Assembly (NCBI GenBank): GCA_049324535.1
Contig: JBMOOG010000028.1
Location: forward strand, 62,001 to 126,000
Direction of reading: 5' to 3'
Source of the DNA: JBMOOG01 sp049324535
GTDB lineage: Bacteria > Pseudomonadota > Alphaproteobacteria > Rhodobacterales > Rhodobacteraceae
Length of the DNA stretch: 64,000 bases
Positions 10,551 to 19,102 of this stretch are shown here, one piece after another. A program made the position numbers and the translations under genes. Below the pieces are notes generated by a model, which had not been told where the DNA came from, searched no databases, and saw only the letters and a list, made by a program, of their open reading frames with translations. How positions within the stretch are numbered: the stretch's first letter is position 1; every line of letters begins with the position of its first letter.

Positions 10551-10559
10551 GGTAGAGCC

Positions 10560-11549
10560 ATGCGACCGGGACCACGGAACCTCATCACCGACGTCGCCGG
10601 CCTGCGCGTCGGCAACGCGTCCGACAGCCGGCTGAAGAGCGGCGTGACGGTGCTGGTCGGCGACCGGCCCTTCGTGGCGGCCGTCCATGTGATGGGCGGC
10701 GCGCCGGGCACGCGCGAGACCGATCTTCTGGCGCCCGACAAGCTGGTGGCCGAGGTCGATGCGCTGGTGCTGTCCGGCGGGTCCGCCTTCGGACTGGATG
10801 CGGCCTCGGGCGTGACCGACGGGCTGCGCGACGCCGGGCGCGGCTTTGCCGTCGGCCCTGCCCGCGTGCCGATCGTGCCGGGCGCGATCCTCTTCGACCT
10901 GCTGAACGGCGGCGACAAGGACTGGAGGGAGAACCCCTACCGGCGGCTCGGCCATGCGGCCCTGGACGCGGCCTCGGCCGACTTCGGCCTCGGCACCGTC
11001 GGGGCCGGGGCGGGGGCGACCACGCACGGGCTGAAGGGCGGGCTGGGATCGGCGTCCAAGGTGCTCGACAACGGCCTGACGGTCGGCGCGCTGGTCGCGG
11101 TCAACGCGCTCGGCTCGGTGATCTGCGAGCCGGCGGGCCGGTTCTGGGCCGCGCCCTGGGAAATGGACGCGGAGTTCGGCGGCCGCGGCGCGCCGCACGT
11201 CTTCGACCCCGGCCACGAGCCCGATCCGGCCAAGCGGCCGGGCGAGGCGACCACGATCGCCATCGTCGCAACCGACGCGCGGCTCACCCAGGCGCAGGCC
11301 CAGCGCTTGGCCACCGCCGCGCATGACGGCATGGCGCGTGCGATCGTGCCCTCGCATTCGCCCTTCGACGGCGATCTGGTCTTTGCGGCGGCGACGGGAG
11401 AGAGGGACCTGCCCGATCCCGTGGCCGACCCCTTCCGCCTCGGTCATGCGGCGGCCTCCTGTCTTGCCCGGGCCATCGCGCGGGCGATCTATCACGCCAC
11501 GCCCGAACCCGGAGACCGGCTGCCGGTCTGGCGGGACCGCTACGGCTGA
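10560..11549 (+). CDS. P1-family (DmpA/NylC-like) Ntn-type peptidase or amidase
   Basis: The 329-residue protein belongs to the self-cleaving P1 (S58) family, whose members include the beta-peptidyl aminopeptidases and the nylon oligomer hydrolase NylC. LSGGSAFGLDAASGV near 71-85 and GAGAGATTHGLKGG near 148-161 are family hallmarks. The likely cleavage point is before Thr231 in EATTIAIVATDA; NylC relatives have Asn at the preceding position, here Ala230. The new N-terminal Thr would be the nucleophile. It closes the importer operon, so it probably opens an amide bond in the imported compound. Its last 10 bases overlap the end of the convergent hydrolase. Confidence 0.85.
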   Translation: MRPGPRNLITDVAGLRVGNASDSRLKSGVTVLVGDRPFVAAVHVMGGAPGTRETDLLAPDKLVAEVDALVLSGGSAFGLDAASGVTDGLRDAGRGFAVGPARVPIVPGAILFDLLNGGDKDWRENPYRRLGHAALDAASADFGLGTVGAGAGATTHGLKGGLGSASKVLDNGLTVGALVAVNALGSVICEPAGRFWAAPWEMDAEFGGRGAPHVFDPGHEPDPAKRPGEATTIAIVATDARLTQAQAQRLATAAHDGMARAIVPSHSPFDGDLVFAAATGERDLPDPVADPFRLGHAAASCLARAIARAIYHATPEPGDRLPVWRDRYG

Positions 11550-12316
11550 CCGAGGATCGCGGTCATCAGGGGGCTGGCAGCGCGGGTGAGGCCCTCGACC
11601 ACGTCGAAGTGATGGCGCTCGGGCTCGACCGTCACCGGGCAGGACCAGGCGTTGCCCAGACGCCGCGCCTGATCGAGGAAGGCGGGCCGCTCGCGGCCGC
11701 CGACCCAGACATGGGCGGCCACCGCCGGGTTGCGCGGGACGAGCGCCGGGCTTTCGGCCCGGGCCTCGGCCGCGTCGAGCCCGAGCGTCGCGTTCATCGC
11801 GGTCTCGCGCAGGGGCCGCAGGTCCGACAGCGGCGAGATCGGCACGACACGACCGACACGGCCCCGACCGGCCTCGGGCGCGAGGTCGGCGTTGCCGAGG
11901 CGCGCGGCCAGGTGCCCGCCCGCCGAATGGCCGGTGACGACGAGAGGGCCGGGAACCGAGGCCGCGACCGCCTCGACAGCCGCCGCGATCTGGCGCGTGA
12001 TCGCCGCGATCCGCGCCGCCGGGGCCAGGGTGTAGAACGGCATCGCGCAGGCCCAGCCCCGGGCCAGGGCTCCGGCGGCCAGATGCGAGAAGTCGCGCGG
12101 ACCGAAGGCCATCCAGTAGCCGCCGTGGACGAAGACGAGGGTGCCCCGGGGGTCCGTCTCGGGCAGGAAAAGGTCGTAGCGGCCACCGGGGAAGGTCTGG
12201 TCGAGACGCGCCCGGGCGCCGGCGCGGAAGTCGGCCGCCTCGCGCGCCCAGCGCGCCGCGTAGGTGTCGCCGCCGGGGATGTAGCGCGAATTCGCGTAGG
12301 CGTCGTCGAAGCGCAT
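11540..12316 (-). CDS. Alpha/beta hydrolase, kynurenine formamidase-like
   Basis: A 258-residue serine hydrolase. The oxyanion-hole motif HGGYW near residue 64 and the nucleophile elbow GHSAGGH near 128 match the arylformamidase/kynurenine formamidase type of alpha/beta hydrolase; His in the C-terminal HHFDVVEG completes the triad. Substrates of this group are formamides and small esters or amides. It lies between two genes of the catabolic island on the opposite strand and its start is 84 bases from that of the downstream semialdehyde dehydrogenase. No other tryptophan-kynurenine genes are nearby, so a different formamide or amide substrate is likely. Confidence 0.82.
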   Translation of the reverse strand: MRFDDAYANSRYIPGGDTYAARWAREAADFRAGARARLDQTFPGGRYDLFLPETDPRGTLVFVHGGYWMAFGPRDFSHLAAGALARGWACAMPFYTLAPAARIAAITRQIAAAVEAVAASVPGPLVVTGHSAGGHLAARLGNADLAPEAGRGRVGRVVPISPLSDLRPLRETAMNATLGLDAAEARAESPALVPRNPAVAAHVWVGGRERPAFLDQARRLGNAWSCPVTVEPERHHFDVVEGLTRAASPLMTAILGQP

Positions 12317-12399
12317 GGGCCGTCCTTCGCTGCGCGGCCAATCTGGACAATCGGCCGCATGGGGTGCAGGAGAGTATGATCGAATTCCGGGAGGCTTCC

Positions 12400-13878
12400 A
12401 TGCTCGATTCCGTCACCGACCTGCGCGCGCGCCTCAAGGACGCGACGCTTCTGGCAACCAAGGCCTATGTCGCGGGCCAATGGATCGACGCCGACAGCGG
12501 CGCCACCTTCCCCGTGACCAACCCGGCGCGTGGCGATGTCATCTGCATGGTGCCCGACCTGACGCGCGCCGAAGTCGCGCGCGCGATCGAGGCGGCGGCG
12601 GTGGCGCAGAAGGAATGGGCCGCCCGCACCGGGAAGGAACGGGCGCAGGTCATGCGCAAGTGGTTCGACCTGATGATGGCCAACCAGGACGATCTGGGCA
12701 CCATCCTGACCGCCGAGATGGGCAAGCCGCTGGCCGAGGCCAAGGGCGAGATCGCCTATGGCGCCTCGTTCATCGAATGGTTCGGCGAGGAGGCCAAGCG
12801 CGTCTACGGCGAGACGATCCCCGGCCACCAGCGCGACAAGCGCATCACCGTCATCAAGCAGCCGATCGGGGTCGTCGGCTCGATCACGCCCTGGAACTTC
12901 CCGAACGCGATGATCGCGCGCAAGGTCGGCCCGGCGCTGGCGGCGGGCTGCGGCTTCGTGGCGCGCCCCGCGGCCGAGACGCCGCTTTCGGCGCTGGCGA
13001 TGGCCGTGCTGGCCGAGCGCGCGGGCGTGCCGCCGGGGCTCTTCTCGGTCGTCACCTCGACGCGGTCCTCCGACATCGGCAAGGAGTTCTGCGAGAACCC
13101 GATCGTGCGCAAGCTGACCTTCACCGGCTCGACCGAGGTCGGCCGGATCCTGCTGCGCCAGGCCGCCGACCAGGTGATGAAATGCTCGATGGAGCTTGGC
13201 GGAAACGCGCCCTTCATCGTCTTCGACGACGCGGATCTGGACGCCGCCGTGCAGGGCGCGATGATGTCGAAGTTCCGCAACAACGGCCAGACCTGCGTCT
13301 GCGCGAACCGCATCTACGTGCAGTCCGGCGTCTATGACGCCTTCGCCGCCAAGCTGAAGGCGGCGGTCGAGCAGGCCCGCGTGGGCGACGGGCTCGAGGA
13401 AGGCGTGCAGTTCGGCCCCCTGGTCAACCACGCCGCCGTCGAGAAGGTGCAGGAGCACATCGCCGACGCCCGCGCCAAGGGCGCCGAGGTGATCCTCGGC
13501 GGCAAGCCGCACGCGCTTGGCGGCAACTTCTTCCAGCCGACGGTGCTGACCGGGGTCACCGACCAGATGCTGGTGACCAACGAGGAAACCTTCGGGCCGG
13601 TCGCCCCCCTCTTCCGCTTCGAGACCGAGGAGGAGGTCATCCGCAAGGCCAACGCCACGATCTTCGGCCTCGCGTCCTATTTCTACGCGCGCGACATCGG
13701 CCGCATCACCCGCGTGCAGGAAGCGCTGGAATACGGGATCGTCGGGGTCAACACCGGCATCATCTCGACCGAGGTCGCCCCCTTCGGCGGCGTCAAGCAG
13801 TCCGGCCTCGGCCGCGAGGGCAGCCGCCACGGGATCGAGGACTATCTCGAGATGAAATACATCTGCCTGTCGGTCTGA
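12400..13878 (+). CDS. gabD: Succinate-semialdehyde dehydrogenase
   Basis: A 492-residue aldehyde dehydrogenase that should oxidise succinate semialdehyde to succinate with NADP. ATG 12400 was chosen for the GGGAGG site six bases upstream and because family proteins start at this point. SITPWNFPNAMIARKVGPAL, the base Glu in MELGGNAPF near 264 and the Cys pair in GQTCVCANR near 298-301 are the GabD signature; the second Cys is the redox-switch position seen in GabD enzymes. It gives an exit from 4-aminobutyrate or 4-guanidinobutyrate-type substrates to the TCA cycle. No GABA aminotransferase is in the window. Confidence 0.9.
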   Translation: MLDSVTDLRARLKDATLLATKAYVAGQWIDADSGATFPVTNPARGDVICMVPDLTRAEVARAIEAAAVAQKEWAARTGKERAQVMRKWFDLMMANQDDLGTILTAEMGKPLAEAKGEIAYGASFIEWFGEEAKRVYGETIPGHQRDKRITVIKQPIGVVGSITPWNFPNAMIARKVGPALAAGCGFVARPAAETPLSALAMAVLAERAGVPPGLFSVVTSTRSSDIGKEFCENPIVRKLTFTGSTEVGRILLRQAADQVMKCSMELGGNAPFIVFDDADLDAAVQGAMMSKFRNNGQTCVCANRIYVQSGVYDAFAAKLKAAVEQARVGDGLEEGVQFGPLVNHAAVEKVQEHIADARAKGAEVILGGKPHALGGNFFQPTVLTGVTDQMLVTNEETFGPVAPLFRFETEEEVIRKANATIFGLASYFYARDIGRITRVQEALEYGIVGVNTGIISTEVAPFGGVKQSGLGREGSRHGIEDYLEMKYICLSV

Positions 13879-13948
13879 ACCGGCGGCAGCACATTCTTAA
13901 CCGGGCGCCCCTAGCCTTGGCCGCGCAGCCACGGCAGGGACGCCCGCG

Positions 13949-16279
13949 ATGCCGACCTTCACCCCGGTTTCGGTCCGCCTTCCCGGCGACGGCCTGTTCT
14001 GGACCCCGATCGCCGATCTGACCCTCGTGCCGGCCACGGGTGGCGCCGTGCTCTGTGCCGGAACCTGGGCGGGCGGCGGGCTCAGCGTCTTCGCGCCCGC
14101 AGACACGGGCAGCACGCTGATCGGTCAGGTCGCCTGGTCGGGTCAGGTCTCGGGACTTGCGACGCCGGCACTCACGCTCTTCGATGCAGGGGCGGGCGCG
14201 GTCCTGATGCCCGTCGGCCTGCGTGACTCCGCCGCCGGCGCAGTCCGCATCGGAGCCGACGGACGGCCCGCAGGCGCGTACACCTTTCCCGCCGGCAAGG
14301 CCCCTCCGCCCGATCTTGTCGCCGCCGTGGCCTTCGACGGTGCCGGCGGCCACTTTCTGGCCGCGGCGCGGGCCGGTGTGCCGGGCCTTGCGATCCACCG
14401 TCTGTCGGACGGCGGCGTGACGCCGGTCGCAACCGAAGCCTCCGCACCGGTCGCGCTGTCCGGCCTGGCCGCGGCCCGGGCCGGCGGCGGCACCGTCCTC
14501 GTCGGCGTCTCGGCCACCGACAACGCCATCGTCAGCTACCGCGTCGGGACGGATGGCACGCCCGAGCTGCGCCAGCGGATCGATGCCGAGGCGGGCATCG
14601 GATTCGACACGCCGACGGTCGTGCGGACAGTCGAACTCGGCGCGGCGAGCTTCGTCATCGTCGGCGGGGCGCAGAGCTCGTCGCTCTCGGTGTGGCGCCT
14701 GTCGGCGGACGGGGCGCTGGTGGCCACCGACCATGTCGTGGACGACCGTTCCACCCGATTCCAGAACGTGCCGGCGCTGACCACCTTCACCACCGAGGAT
14801 GGGCGCGCCTACGTGCTGGCCGGCGGGCATGACGACGGGCTCACCCTTTTTGCGCTTCTGCCGGACGGCCGGCTCCTGCGGCTCGAGACGATCGCCGACA
14901 GCGCCGCCGTCACGCTGGCGCGGGTCAGCGCCCTGGCCGCGGTTGCGGACGGCCGCACGGCCGAGGTCTTTGCCGCCAGCGCGACCGAGGCGGGGCTGAC
15001 GCAGCTTCACCTGGACCTCGGGCCCGGCGGCGTCACGCAGACGGCGGGCGTGGGACCCATGACCGGGGGCGCGGGCGATGACCTGCTCTTCGCGGGCGGA
15101 CAGACGACCGCGCTCGACGGCGGCGCGGGCGACGACATCCTGGTGGCGACCTCCCCGCTCGCCTCGATCCGGGGCGGTGCCGGGCGCGACCTCTTCGTGC
15201 TGTCGCCGGTCGAGGGCCTGTATGCGATACCGGACTTCCAGCCGGGGCAGGACCGGCTGGACCTCTCGGCCTTCCCGCTTCTGCGCAACGCCGACCAGCT
15301 TTCCTGGGAACCGATGGTCTGGGGCGTGCGGCTGCGCTATGGCGCGACGACGATCGATCTGCACAGCGCCGCCGGGGTTTCGCTGACGCGCGCGGACTTC
15401 ACCGAGGCCGATCTGCTCAACCTGACCCGGTTCTCGCCGGGCACGACTCCGGCCGTGCCGCTTTTCCTTGAGGGAACCCGCTCGGCCGACCTCCTGACCG
15501 GCGACATCGGCGACGATCTGCTGACGGGTGCCGGCGGCAACGACACACTTGCCGGGGCGGCGGGCCACGACATCCTGCGCGGTGAAGCCGGACACGACCG
15601 GCTTGACGGGGGCGACGGGGATGACCGCCTCTACGGGGACGAGGGCAATGACAGTCTTTTCGGCGGTGGCGGGCGCGACCTCCTTGACGGGGGCGCGGGA
15701 CGCGACCGGCTTTACGGCGACGCGGAGGACGACTCGCTGACCGGAGGCGCCGGCAACGACACGCTCGCCGGCGGCGCGGGCGACGACTGGCTGGATGCGG
15801 GGCTCGGCAACGACAGCCTCGACGGCGGTGACGGCGACGACCACCTGCCTGGCGGCGATGGCAAGGACCAGCTCTGGGGCGGGGCGGGCGCGGACCACCT
15901 GGCCGGCGGCGCGGGGAACGACCGGCTCGACGGCGGGGCCGGCGAGGACAGGCTGGACGGCGGGCCGGGTGCCGACGTCCTGACCGGGGGGCCGGGCCGC
16001 GACACGTTCTACTTCCCGAACGCGGCCGACAGCCTTGGCAAGTCCCGCGATCGCATTACCGATTTCCGTTCCGGCGAGGATGTCCTCGATCTCTCGGCGC
16101 TCGGTCTCGACTCCGACGGCGGGGCCGCCGGCCCCCCGGACCACGCCGATGCGGTGCACTGGCGGCCGAGCGGCGCGAACCTTCTCGTTTCGGTGGACCT
16201 CGATCACGACGGCAGGCCCGACTTCGAGCTTCTGCTTCTCGGCGCCACGGCGCTTTCGGCGGGCGATCTCATCCTCTAG
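13949..16279 (+). CDS. RTX calcium-binding exoprotein
   Basis: A 776-residue acidic secreted protein. Residues 1 to about 370 form repeating beta-rich units (GLAAARAGGGTVLVG, FVIVGGAQSSSLSV, YVLAGGHDDGLTLF) that look like a propeller fold. Then follow GGxGxDxLx nonapeptide repeats, a first block near 371-415 and a long block near 515-690, which bind calcium outside the cell. There is no N-terminal signal peptide, and the C-terminus FELLLLGATALSAGDLIL is of the type used by type I secretion. No secretion ATPase or membrane fusion gene lies nearby, so export would rely on genes elsewhere. Function beyond calcium-stabilised exoprotein is unknown. Confidence 0.88.
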   Translation: MPTFTPVSVRLPGDGLFWTPIADLTLVPATGGAVLCAGTWAGGGLSVFAPADTGSTLIGQVAWSGQVSGLATPALTLFDAGAGAVLMPVGLRDSAAGAVRIGADGRPAGAYTFPAGKAPPPDLVAAVAFDGAGGHFLAAARAGVPGLAIHRLSDGGVTPVATEASAPVALSGLAAARAGGGTVLVGVSATDNAIVSYRVGTDGTPELRQRIDAEAGIGFDTPTVVRTVELGAASFVIVGGAQSSSLSVWRLSADGALVATDHVVDDRSTRFQNVPALTTFTTEDGRAYVLAGGHDDGLTLFALLPDGRLLRLETIADSAAVTLARVSALAAVADGRTAEVFAASATEAGLTQLHLDLGPGGVTQTAGVGPMTGGAGDDLLFAGGQTTALDGGAGDDILVATSPLASIRGGAGRDLFVLSPVEGLYAIPDFQPGQDRLDLSAFPLLRNADQLSWEPMVWGVRLRYGATTIDLHSAAGVSLTRADFTEADLLNLTRFSPGTTPAVPLFLEGTRSADLLTGDIGDDLLTGAGGNDTLAGAAGHDILRGEAGHDRLDGGDGDDRLYGDEGNDSLFGGGGRDLLDGGAGRDRLYGDAEDDSLTGGAGNDTLAGGAGDDWLDAGLGNDSLDGGDGDDHLPGGDGKDQLWGGAGADHLAGGAGNDRLDGGAGEDRLDGGPGADVLTGGPGRDTFYFPNAADSLGKSRDRITDFRSGEDVLDLSALGLDSDGGAAGPPDHADAVHWRPSGANLLVSVDLDHDGRPDFELLLLGATALSAGDLIL
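15490..16020 (+). repeat. Coding repeats: RTX nonapeptide array
   Basis: About 17 to 20 in-frame 27-base units encode GGxGxDxLx. Units such as GGDGDDRLYG, GGAGRDRLYG and GGAGNDTLAG differ at the DNA level, so this is a protein-level repeat kept by selection, not a recent tandem expansion. Confidence 0.85.
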
Positions 16280-16441
16280 CCGGCCCACCGGCGACCGCCG
16301 ACGCCGCGCGTCCGCCGGTCCGGGCTGGCATCCCGTCCGGGGATCGCGCAGATTGCCTGCGACTCGGCGGGCCCTTGCCCGGCGGCGCCCTCGGGGCAGC
16401 CGGACCCGGGACGACAGGCCTGCATCCGGAAGGGAGGCATC

Positions 16442-17305
16442 ATGGCAACCGGAAAGAACATCCGCACCTTCTTCGAAGGCCGCTGGCATGACGGCGACCT
16501 GCCGATCATGCGCGCGGCCGATCACGGCAGCTGGCTGGGCACCACCGTCTTTGACGGTGCCCGCTGGTTCGAGGGGATCGCCCCCGACCTCGATCGCCAT
16601 TGCGCGCGGGTGAACCGGTCCGCCGAGGCGCTGATGATCACCCCCACGGTGTCCACCGACGACATGGTCGCGATCGCCCTCGACGGTCTGCGCGCCTATT
16701 CGAGGGACGCGGCCGTCTACATCCGGCCGATGTACTGGGCGCTTGAGGGCGGCGATCTGGGCGTGGTGCCCAAGCCCGGCGCGACCGGCTTTGCGCTCTG
16801 CCTCGAGGAAATCCCGATGGCCCCGGCCACCGCCACCTCGACACTGACCACGACCCGGTTCCGCCGGCCGGTTCTGGAAAGCGCCGTCACCAACGCCAAG
16901 GCCGGCTGCCTCTACCCCAACAACGCGCGGATGCTGGCCGAGGCGCGGTCCAAGGGCTATGGCAACGCCCTGGTGGCCGATGCCCTGGGCAACGTCGCCG
17001 AGACCGCGACCGCCAACGTGTTCATGGTCCGGGACGGAGAGCTGTTCACCCCGATCGCCAACGGCACCTTCCTGGCCGGGATCACCCGGTCACGGCACAT
17101 TTCCAACCTGCGCGCCGACGGGATGACGGTCCATGAAACCGTGCTGAGCTTCGACGATTTCCGCGAGGCCGACGAGGTTTTCCTGTCCGGCAACATGACC
17201 AAGGTCACGCCGGTGACCGAGTTCGACGGCACCCACTATCAGATCGGGCCGGTCACCAAGCGGGTCCGCGAGCTCTACTGGGACTGGGCGCATTCGGCGC
17301 GCTAG
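16442..17305 (+). CDS. ilvE: Branched-chain amino acid aminotransferase
   Basis: A class IV PLP aminotransferase of 287 residues that interconverts Leu, Ile and Val with their keto acids using glutamate. The PLP lysine is Lys153 in VTNAKAGCLYPNN, and NVAETATANVF carries the conserved Glu and phosphate-binding residues. The DHGSWLGTTVFDGARWF opening matches alphaproteobacterial branched-chain enzymes. A GAAGGGAGG ribosome site precedes ATG 16442. It stands alone with no other branched-chain genes beside it. A D-amino-acid aminotransferase is the main alternative but fits the motifs less well. Confidence 0.87.
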   Translation: MATGKNIRTFFEGRWHDGDLPIMRAADHGSWLGTTVFDGARWFEGIAPDLDRHCARVNRSAEALMITPTVSTDDMVAIALDGLRAYSRDAAVYIRPMYWALEGGDLGVVPKPGATGFALCLEEIPMAPATATSTLTTTRFRRPVLESAVTNAKAGCLYPNNARMLAEARSKGYGNALVADALGNVAETATANVFMVRDGELFTPIANGTFLAGITRSRHISNLRADGMTVHETVLSFDDFREADEVFLSGNMTKVTPVTEFDGTHYQIGPVTKRVRELYWDWAHSAR

Positions 17306-17474
17306 GTCCGAGACTAAAGGCGCGCGGAGGCCGGGCCGGGCCGGCGTTTTCGGGCGTCGGGACCGGGACGGCCTTGGCCGCGTTCAGCGGTGGGCGTGGC
17401 CGGGCGCCGGACCTTGCCGGGGTTGCCTGTTCCGGTGTGACCGGCCATGATCGCACCGCCGTCAGGGGGAAGAG

Positions 17475-17930
17475 ATGCGCAAGTTCCTGGTCGTTCTGGA
17501 CGACAGCCGCGAATGCCTGAACGCGATGCGCTACGCCGCGTTTCGCGCCTCGCACACCGGCGCCGGCGTCGTGATCCTGTCCGTGATCCCGCCCGAGGAG
17601 TTCCAGCACTGGGTCGGCGTGGCCGAGATCATGCGCCAGGAAGCGCGCGAACGGATCGAGGCGCATTTCGAGGTCTTCGCCAAGTGGATGCGCGACAGGC
17701 AGGGGGTCAACCCCGAGCTCGTCATCCGCGAGGGCGAGCCGGCGGCCGAGATCCTGAGCCAGATCCGCGAGGATCCGACCATCGGGGTTCTGGTGCTGGG
17801 CGCGAGTTCCGAGAAGGGCGGGCCGGGACCGCTGGTCACCCAGATGACCCGCAATTCCGGCAGCCTGCCCTGCCCGATCACCATCGTGCCCGGCGAGATG
17901 TCGAAGGAACGGCTGGAAGCGATCACCTGA
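17475..17930 (+). CDS. Universal stress protein (UspA family)
   Basis: A 151-residue cytosolic USP. The N-terminal FLVVLDDSRECLNAMRYA holds the nucleotide-binding Asp, but the ATP-binding G-2x-G-9x-G-S/T motif near the C-terminus is changed to LGASSEKGGPGPLV, so ATP binding is uncertain. It has a strong GGGGGAAGAG ribosome site. A cytoprotective role under stress is known for the family; nothing nearby gives a more specific role. It is probably monocistronic, since the following gene faces it. Confidence 0.87.
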   Translation: MRKFLVVLDDSRECLNAMRYAAFRASHTGAGVVILSVIPPEEFQHWVGVAEIMRQEARERIEAHFEVFAKWMRDRQGVNPELVIREGEPAAEILSQIREDPTIGVLVLGASSEKGGPGPLVTQMTRNSGSLPCPITIVPGEMSKERLEAIT

Positions 17931-17947
17931 TCCGCGCCGCCGCCCCG

Positions 17948-18412
17948 TCAGCGCAGCGCCTTGCGGAACCGGACGCGGCGAAAGCCGTCCTCGACCACCC
18001 GACCGGTCTCGACGTAGCCGCATCGGCGGTAAAGGCCGATGGCGGCCTCCATCGCCTCGTTGGTGTAGAGCCGCAGCGCCCCGAGGCCCGACGCCCGGGC
18101 AAGGCCCTCGGCGGCGTCCATCAGGCCCCGCCCCAGTCCCTGACCCTGCCAGGCCGGATCGACGGCCAGGGTGTCGATGACCATCTCGCCCGCCTCGGGA
18201 TGCAGCACCAGCACGGCGACGGCGCGACCGTCGCGTTCGGCCAGCTGCACAAGGCCCGCGGCGACCTGCGCCGCATGATCGTCGTCCATCGGTGCCGGTC
18301 GTCGGCCGATCCGCGCCGCATGGGGCGCGAAGGCCGCCTCGATCACCGCCCGCAGGGTGTCGAGATCCTCGGGTCGGGCGGTCCGCATCCGGGGGGCGGC
18401 AGGCTTGGTCAT
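17948..18412 (-). CDS. GNAT-family N-acetyltransferase
   Basis: A 154-residue GNAT protein. The acetyl-CoA loop is VDPAWQGQGLGRGLMDAAE near residues 84-102, and LYTNEAMEAAIGLYRRCGY is the usual C-terminal half. The substrate cannot be told. It converges on the stress-protein gene with 17 bases between stops, and its start is about 120 bases from that of nfu on the other strand, so the two share an intergenic region containing the candidate Irr box. Confidence 0.85.
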   Translation of the reverse strand: MTKPAAPRMRTARPEDLDTLRAVIEAAFAPHAARIGRRPAPMDDDHAAQVAAGLVQLAERDGRAVAVLVLHPEAGEMVIDTLAVDPAWQGQGLGRGLMDAAEGLARASGLGALRLYTNEAMEAAIGLYRRCGYVETGRVVEDGFRRVRFRKALR

Positions 18413-18458
18413 GGCGCGATGCTAGACAGACGGACCGCCCCTGCCCAGCCCCGATGTC

Positions 18459-18475
18459 TTTAGAAGCGTTCCAAA
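18459..18475 (+). promoter_or_regulatory. Candidate Irr (iron control element) box upstream of nfu
   Basis: TTTAGAAGCGTTCCAAA is an inverted repeat TTTAGAA-N3-TTCNAAA with one mismatch between arms. It matches the ICE motif bound by the heme-sensing regulator Irr in alphaproteobacteria as I recall it (TTTAGAA-N3-TTCTAAA type). It ends one base before a TTGACT -35 box and lies before an iron-sulfur carrier gene, which is the expected place. Confidence 0.6.
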
Positions 18476-18476
18476 C

Positions 18477-18505
18477 TTGACTTGACCGCGCCCGAGGCGC
18501 ATATC
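18477..18505 (+). promoter_or_regulatory. Candidate sigma-70 promoter for nfu-tsaB-rimI
   Basis: TTGACT at 18477-18482 and CATATC at 18500-18505 are 17 bases apart. The -35 is good and the -10 weak (three of six). The Irr-like box lies directly upstream, so bound Irr would touch or block RNA polymerase. Confidence 0.45.
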
Positions 18506-18532
18506 CGACTGCAACTGTCGGAGAAGCGTCCC

Positions 18533-19102
18533 ATGTTCATCCAGACCGAATCCACCCCCAACCCGGCCACGCTGAAGTTCCTGCCGGGCCAGAGCGTCCT
18601 CGATGCGGGCACCGCCGACTTTCCGAGCGAGGCCGCCGCGTCGCGGTCGCCCCTCGCGCGCCGCATCTTTGCGGTGGGCGGCGTGACGGGCGTCTTCTTC
18701 GGGACCGATTTCGTCACCGTGACCAAGGCCGACGACGTGCGCTGGGAGCATGTGAAGCCGGCGATCCTGGGCGCGATCATGGAGCATTTCCAGTCCGGCG
18801 CCCCGGCGGTCGAGGGCGCCGCCGCCGAGGCGGCCAGCGCCGGCCACGCCGACCACAGCGGACCGGACGCGGCGATCGTGTCGCAGATCAAGGAGCTTCT
18901 GGACACCCGGGTGCGCCCGGCCGTGGCGCAGGACGGCGGCGACATCACCTTCCACGGCTTTGACCGGGGCGTGGTCTATCTGCACATGAAGGGCGCCTGC
19001 GCCGGCTGCCCGTCCTCGACGCTGACCCTGAAGATGGGCATCGAGAACCTGCTGCGCCACTACATCCCGGAGGTCACCGAGGTGCGCCAGGTTGCGGCCT
19101 GA
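18533..19102 (+). CDS. nfu: Iron-sulfur cluster carrier protein, NifU/Nfu family
   Basis: A 189-residue two-domain Nfu protein that carries a [4Fe-4S] cluster and passes it to target enzymes. Residues 1-87 are the Nfu N-terminal domain (MFIQTESTPNPATLKFLPG); residues 112-189 are the NifU C-terminal domain with the cluster-binding pair Cys156 and Cys159 in GACAGCPSS. A linker rich in Ala and Gly joins them. ATG 18533 fits the family start and has GGAG upstream. A candidate Irr box precedes it, so iron regulation is likely. It overlaps tsaB by 11 bases. Confidence 0.93.
   Translation: MFIQTESTPNPATLKFLPGQSVLDAGTADFPSEAAASRSPLARRIFAVGGVTGVFFGTDFVTVTKADDVRWEHVKPAILGAIMEHFQSGAPAVEGAAAEAASAGHADHSGPDAAIVSQIKELLDTRVRPAVAQDGGDITFHGFDRGVVYLHMKGACAGCPSSTLTLKMGIENLLRHYIPEVTEVRQVAA

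Noticed and set aside
15490..16020. Regular repeats that could suggest a CRISPR array
   Set aside because: The 27-base periodicity is in frame and encodes RTX nonapeptides with variable DNA; no constant repeat and unique spacer pattern.
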